From NCBI RefSeq assembly GCF_003595215.1, contig NZ_QYZP01000001.1:868001-932000 (forward strand): a stretch of DNA of 64,000 bases, written 5' to 3'. A model generated the notes under the pieces. That model was given only the letters and a program-made list of their open reading frames with translations, was not told the DNA's origin and ran no database searches. The stretch is from Nesterenkonia natronophila (GTDB lineage Bacteria; Actinomycetota; Actinomycetes; Actinomycetales; Micrococcaceae). The translations under genes were made by a program, and so were the position numbers. Positions 62,395-64,000 of this stretch are shown here, piece after piece (positions within the stretch are counted from its first letter, which is position 1; each line of letters opens with the position of its first letter).

Positions 62395-63798
62395 TTACAG
62401 CGAGACAAGCAGCAAGGCAGCGCTGAAGACAAGTCCGGAGGCGATGAGAGTGATGGTTGTGTAGCCCAGGATGTCGCGCATCTTGAGCCCGGCGATCGCG
62501 AGCAGAGGCAGCGCCCAGAACGGTTGAATCATGTTCGTCCACTGGTCACCATAGGCAACCGCCATGATCGCAACTGCCGGGTCAGTGCCCAGCGATTCAG
62601 CAGCCTCGAGCAGGATGGGTGCTTGGACAGCGATCTGGCCGCCGCCGGAGGGGACGAAGAAGTTGACCAGCCCTGCTGACAAAAATGCGAACAGTGCGAA
62701 GGTCTGCTGATTCGATATGGCGACGAATCCTTCGGAGATCACGGAGATCAGCCCTGTGCCGGCCATGATTCCTAAAATTCCGGCATAGAGCGGGAACTGC
62801 AGGAGTATCTCGCCGACGTTGGAGGCCGCCTTCTTCGTAAGTGCGATCAGTTCAAAGGGGTTGCGCACCAGCAGCATGATCAGGGCCAGGAAGCTCCAGT
62901 TGACGATGTCCAGGGTCAGGCTGCCGCCGCCGACGAAATGAATGACGAGGTAGCCCACCAAGAGCAAACCGGTGGCAAGAGTGGGGATCCGCGAGGCATC
63001 GACCCGGTCTGCAGGGGTCACCACATCCTGCTCAATCTCCACCGCCTTCTCGCGGGCGTCGACGGTGAGCGGAACAATGGCCCGTTTGCTTCGGGGGGCA
63101 ATCAGGTACAGCGCCAAGGCGACCACTGCGATGGTGACTGCAGCAGCGATGAGGTTCCAGGTGGAGAAGATCGTTTCGGTGATGGCCAGTGGCTCTCCGA
63201 GCTGGTCTGCGACGAAGGAGTCGGGGGTGGCTGCCAGCAGCGGACCAGATGCGGAGTAGCCCATGTGCCACACCACGAATCCGGAGAATGCGGAGGCCAC
63301 CAGCATGGGGAAGTGAACCAGCTCATCGCGGCGGCGGAACTCATAGGCCACCTCACGAGCGAGCAGTGCCCCGGCCACCAGACCCAGGCCCCAGGTGATC
63401 AGCGACGCCAACGCCGCAACCACGAACACGAACAGGTATGCCTGGATGGCTGTCTTAGGTACTCGAGCCAACCTCACCAGCAGCTTGTGCACGGGTCGTG
63501 TGTTGGCGAGGATGTACCCGAGCAGGAGGATCAGCGCCATCTGCGTGATGAACTCCAGGAGACCGGCCAGCCCGAGGCCCCATTCTTCGACTACGGTGAC
63601 TGGTCCGGCATCTGTCAGGACCACCGCCAACAGCGCGACCACGAAGGTCAGGATGATGGCAAAGACCAGGGCAGAAGGGATAAACCTTTCCACCAAAGTG
63701 TTCAGCGGGCGCATCAACCCCCCTAGGACCGCCCCGCCGCCTTGTCTGGTGCTCGTATCAGCGTTGCTTGCACGGTCCTCAGGCGTCTGATCGGACAC
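62395..63798 (-). CDS. atoE: Short-chain fatty acid transporter AtoE family
   Basis: A 467-residue integral membrane protein. LNTLVERFIPSALVFAIILT, EFITQMALILLLGYILANTR, ASLITWGLGLVAGALLAREV, VVWHMGYSASGPLLAATPDS and FFVPSGGGQIAVQAPILLEA match AtoE, which imports acetoacetate and short-chain acids. The GTG start has a strong GGGAGGGG ribosome site. It is the first gene of a six-gene minus-strand run with the PucR regulator, permease, SDR, CoA-transferase pair and MarR. Confidence 0.9.
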   Translation of the reverse strand: MSDQTPEDRASNADTSTRQGGGAVLGGLMRPLNTLVERFIPSALVFAIILTFVVALLAVVLTDAGPVTVVEEWGLGLAGLLEFITQMALILLLGYILANTRPVHKLLVRLARVPKTAIQAYLFVFVVAALASLITWGLGLVAGALLAREVAYEFRRRDELVHFPMLVASAFSGFVVWHMGYSASGPLLAATPDSFVADQLGEPLAITETIFSTWNLIAAAVTIAVVALALYLIAPRSKRAIVPLTVDAREKAVEIEQDVVTPADRVDASRIPTLATGLLLVGYLVIHFVGGGSLTLDIVNWSFLALIMLLVRNPFELIALTKKAASNVGEILLQFPLYAGILGIMAGTGLISVISEGFVAISNQQTFALFAFLSAGLVNFFVPSGGGQIAVQAPILLEAAESLGTDPAVAIMAVAYGDQWTNMIQPFWALPLLAIAGLKMRDILGYTTITLIASGLVFSAALLLVSL

Positions 63799-63958
63799 GT
63801 CCGTCCCCTCCCAGCTAGGTGCTCCTCTTCCCAGGGGCAGGCATTCTCATCAGCAGAGCCCCCCTCTCGATGTGGCACAGCTTACCCCGAGCACGGGATA
63901 TCTTGGGAGCGTTCCGCGCGGAGGTCTAGAGAGTCAGACCAGCAGAGTCCGGGACGAC

Positions 63959-64000
63959 CTACTCGTCCACCTTCACAACTTCACCGGTCGCCACGTCCAC
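63959..64000 (-). CDS. C-terminal fragment of a gene extending beyond the window
   Basis: The last 42 bases read on the minus strand VDVATGEVVKVDE then TAG, in an open frame to the window edge. The codon usage and the gap of 160 bases to atoE suggest the 3' end of a gene that starts beyond the window. Too short to assign a function. Confidence 0.35.
   Translation of the reverse strand: MDVATGEVVKVDE

Noticed and set aside
1..64000. CRISPR arrays, insertion sequences and rRNA genes
   Set aside because: No spaced direct repeats, transposase-like proteins, terminal inverted repeats or rRNA signatures were seen.

Overview
The window is high-GC, densely coded chromosomal DNA from an actinobacterium, most likely Micrococcales and close to Micrococcaceae. 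The evidence is the gene order recA-recX-miaB-miaA-dapF-hflX-dinG-lexA-LysM-hisC-hisB-hisH-priA, the DUF3046 and ClgR-like genes upstream of recA, the bifunctional priA in place of hisA, RNase J next to dapA, and many genes that appear leaderless (TANNNT box 6-9 bases before the start codon). The genus cannot be fixed from sequence alone. No tRNA, rRNA, CRISPR array or insertion sequence was found. No stretch over 300 bases lacks a gene; the longest gaps (about 150-235 bases) are at 1220-1452, 5864-6058, 19532-19707, 20188-20346, 23998-24157, 27258-27475, 40212-40417, 47540-47751, 52088-52295 and 63799-63958.

Layout. 1-5863: amino acid catabolism (ornithine cyclodeaminase-like, Glu/Leu/Phe/Val dehydrogenase, LysR regulator, fused 2-oxoacid dehydrogenase E1). 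6059-12565: a surface-glycan-like locus with a CMP-sugar synthetase, a TupA-like ATP-grasp enzyme whose 5' end is frameshifted, two tandem large proteins pairing a TPR-like N-terminus with a GT29 (sialyltransferase)-like C-terminus, and a histidine phosphatase. 12562-20187: a ten-gene gas vesicle operon on the minus strand, bracketed by two paralogous TagD-type cytidylyltransferase genes. 20347-23997: LytR-CpsA-Psr protein, a membrane-anchored LRR-variant protein, and a CDP-glycerol glycerophosphotransferase. Together with the TagD genes these suggest a glycerol-phosphate wall polymer.

24158-32690 holds an M16 peptidase, a MoaB/Mog-like protein, dapB, a secreted DUF4397 protein with a class F sortase, an ECF sigma/anti-sigma pair, an acyltransferase-like membrane protein and dapA. 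32712-45562 is housekeeping: RNase J, FtsK, PgsA, CinA-type amidase, ClgR-like and MarR regulators, DUF3046, RecA, RecX, MiaB, MiaA, DapF. 45546-56745 holds a FolC-like ligase, an RsmC-like methyltransferase, HflX, a DinG-type helicase, LexA with a divergent LysM protein (probable SOS division inhibitor), and hisC-hisB-hisH-priA plus an SseB-like gene. LexA operators are visible before recA and between lexA and the LysM gene.

56764-63798 is a minus-strand ketone body or short-chain acid cassette: AtoE-type transporter, PucR-type regulator, GntP permease, 3-hydroxybutyrate dehydrogenase-like SDR, both subunits of 3-oxoacid CoA-transferase, and a MarR regulator. Import, oxidation to acetoacetate and CoA activation are therefore encoded together. 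The window ends inside a gene on the minus strand.

The most unusual material is the pair of TPR/GT29-like proteins, the gas vesicle proteins with added GRAM/PH-like and zinc-ribbon domains, the TagD-bracketed gvp operon, and an 18-base bidirectional leaderless promoter between dapA and its divergent neighbour.
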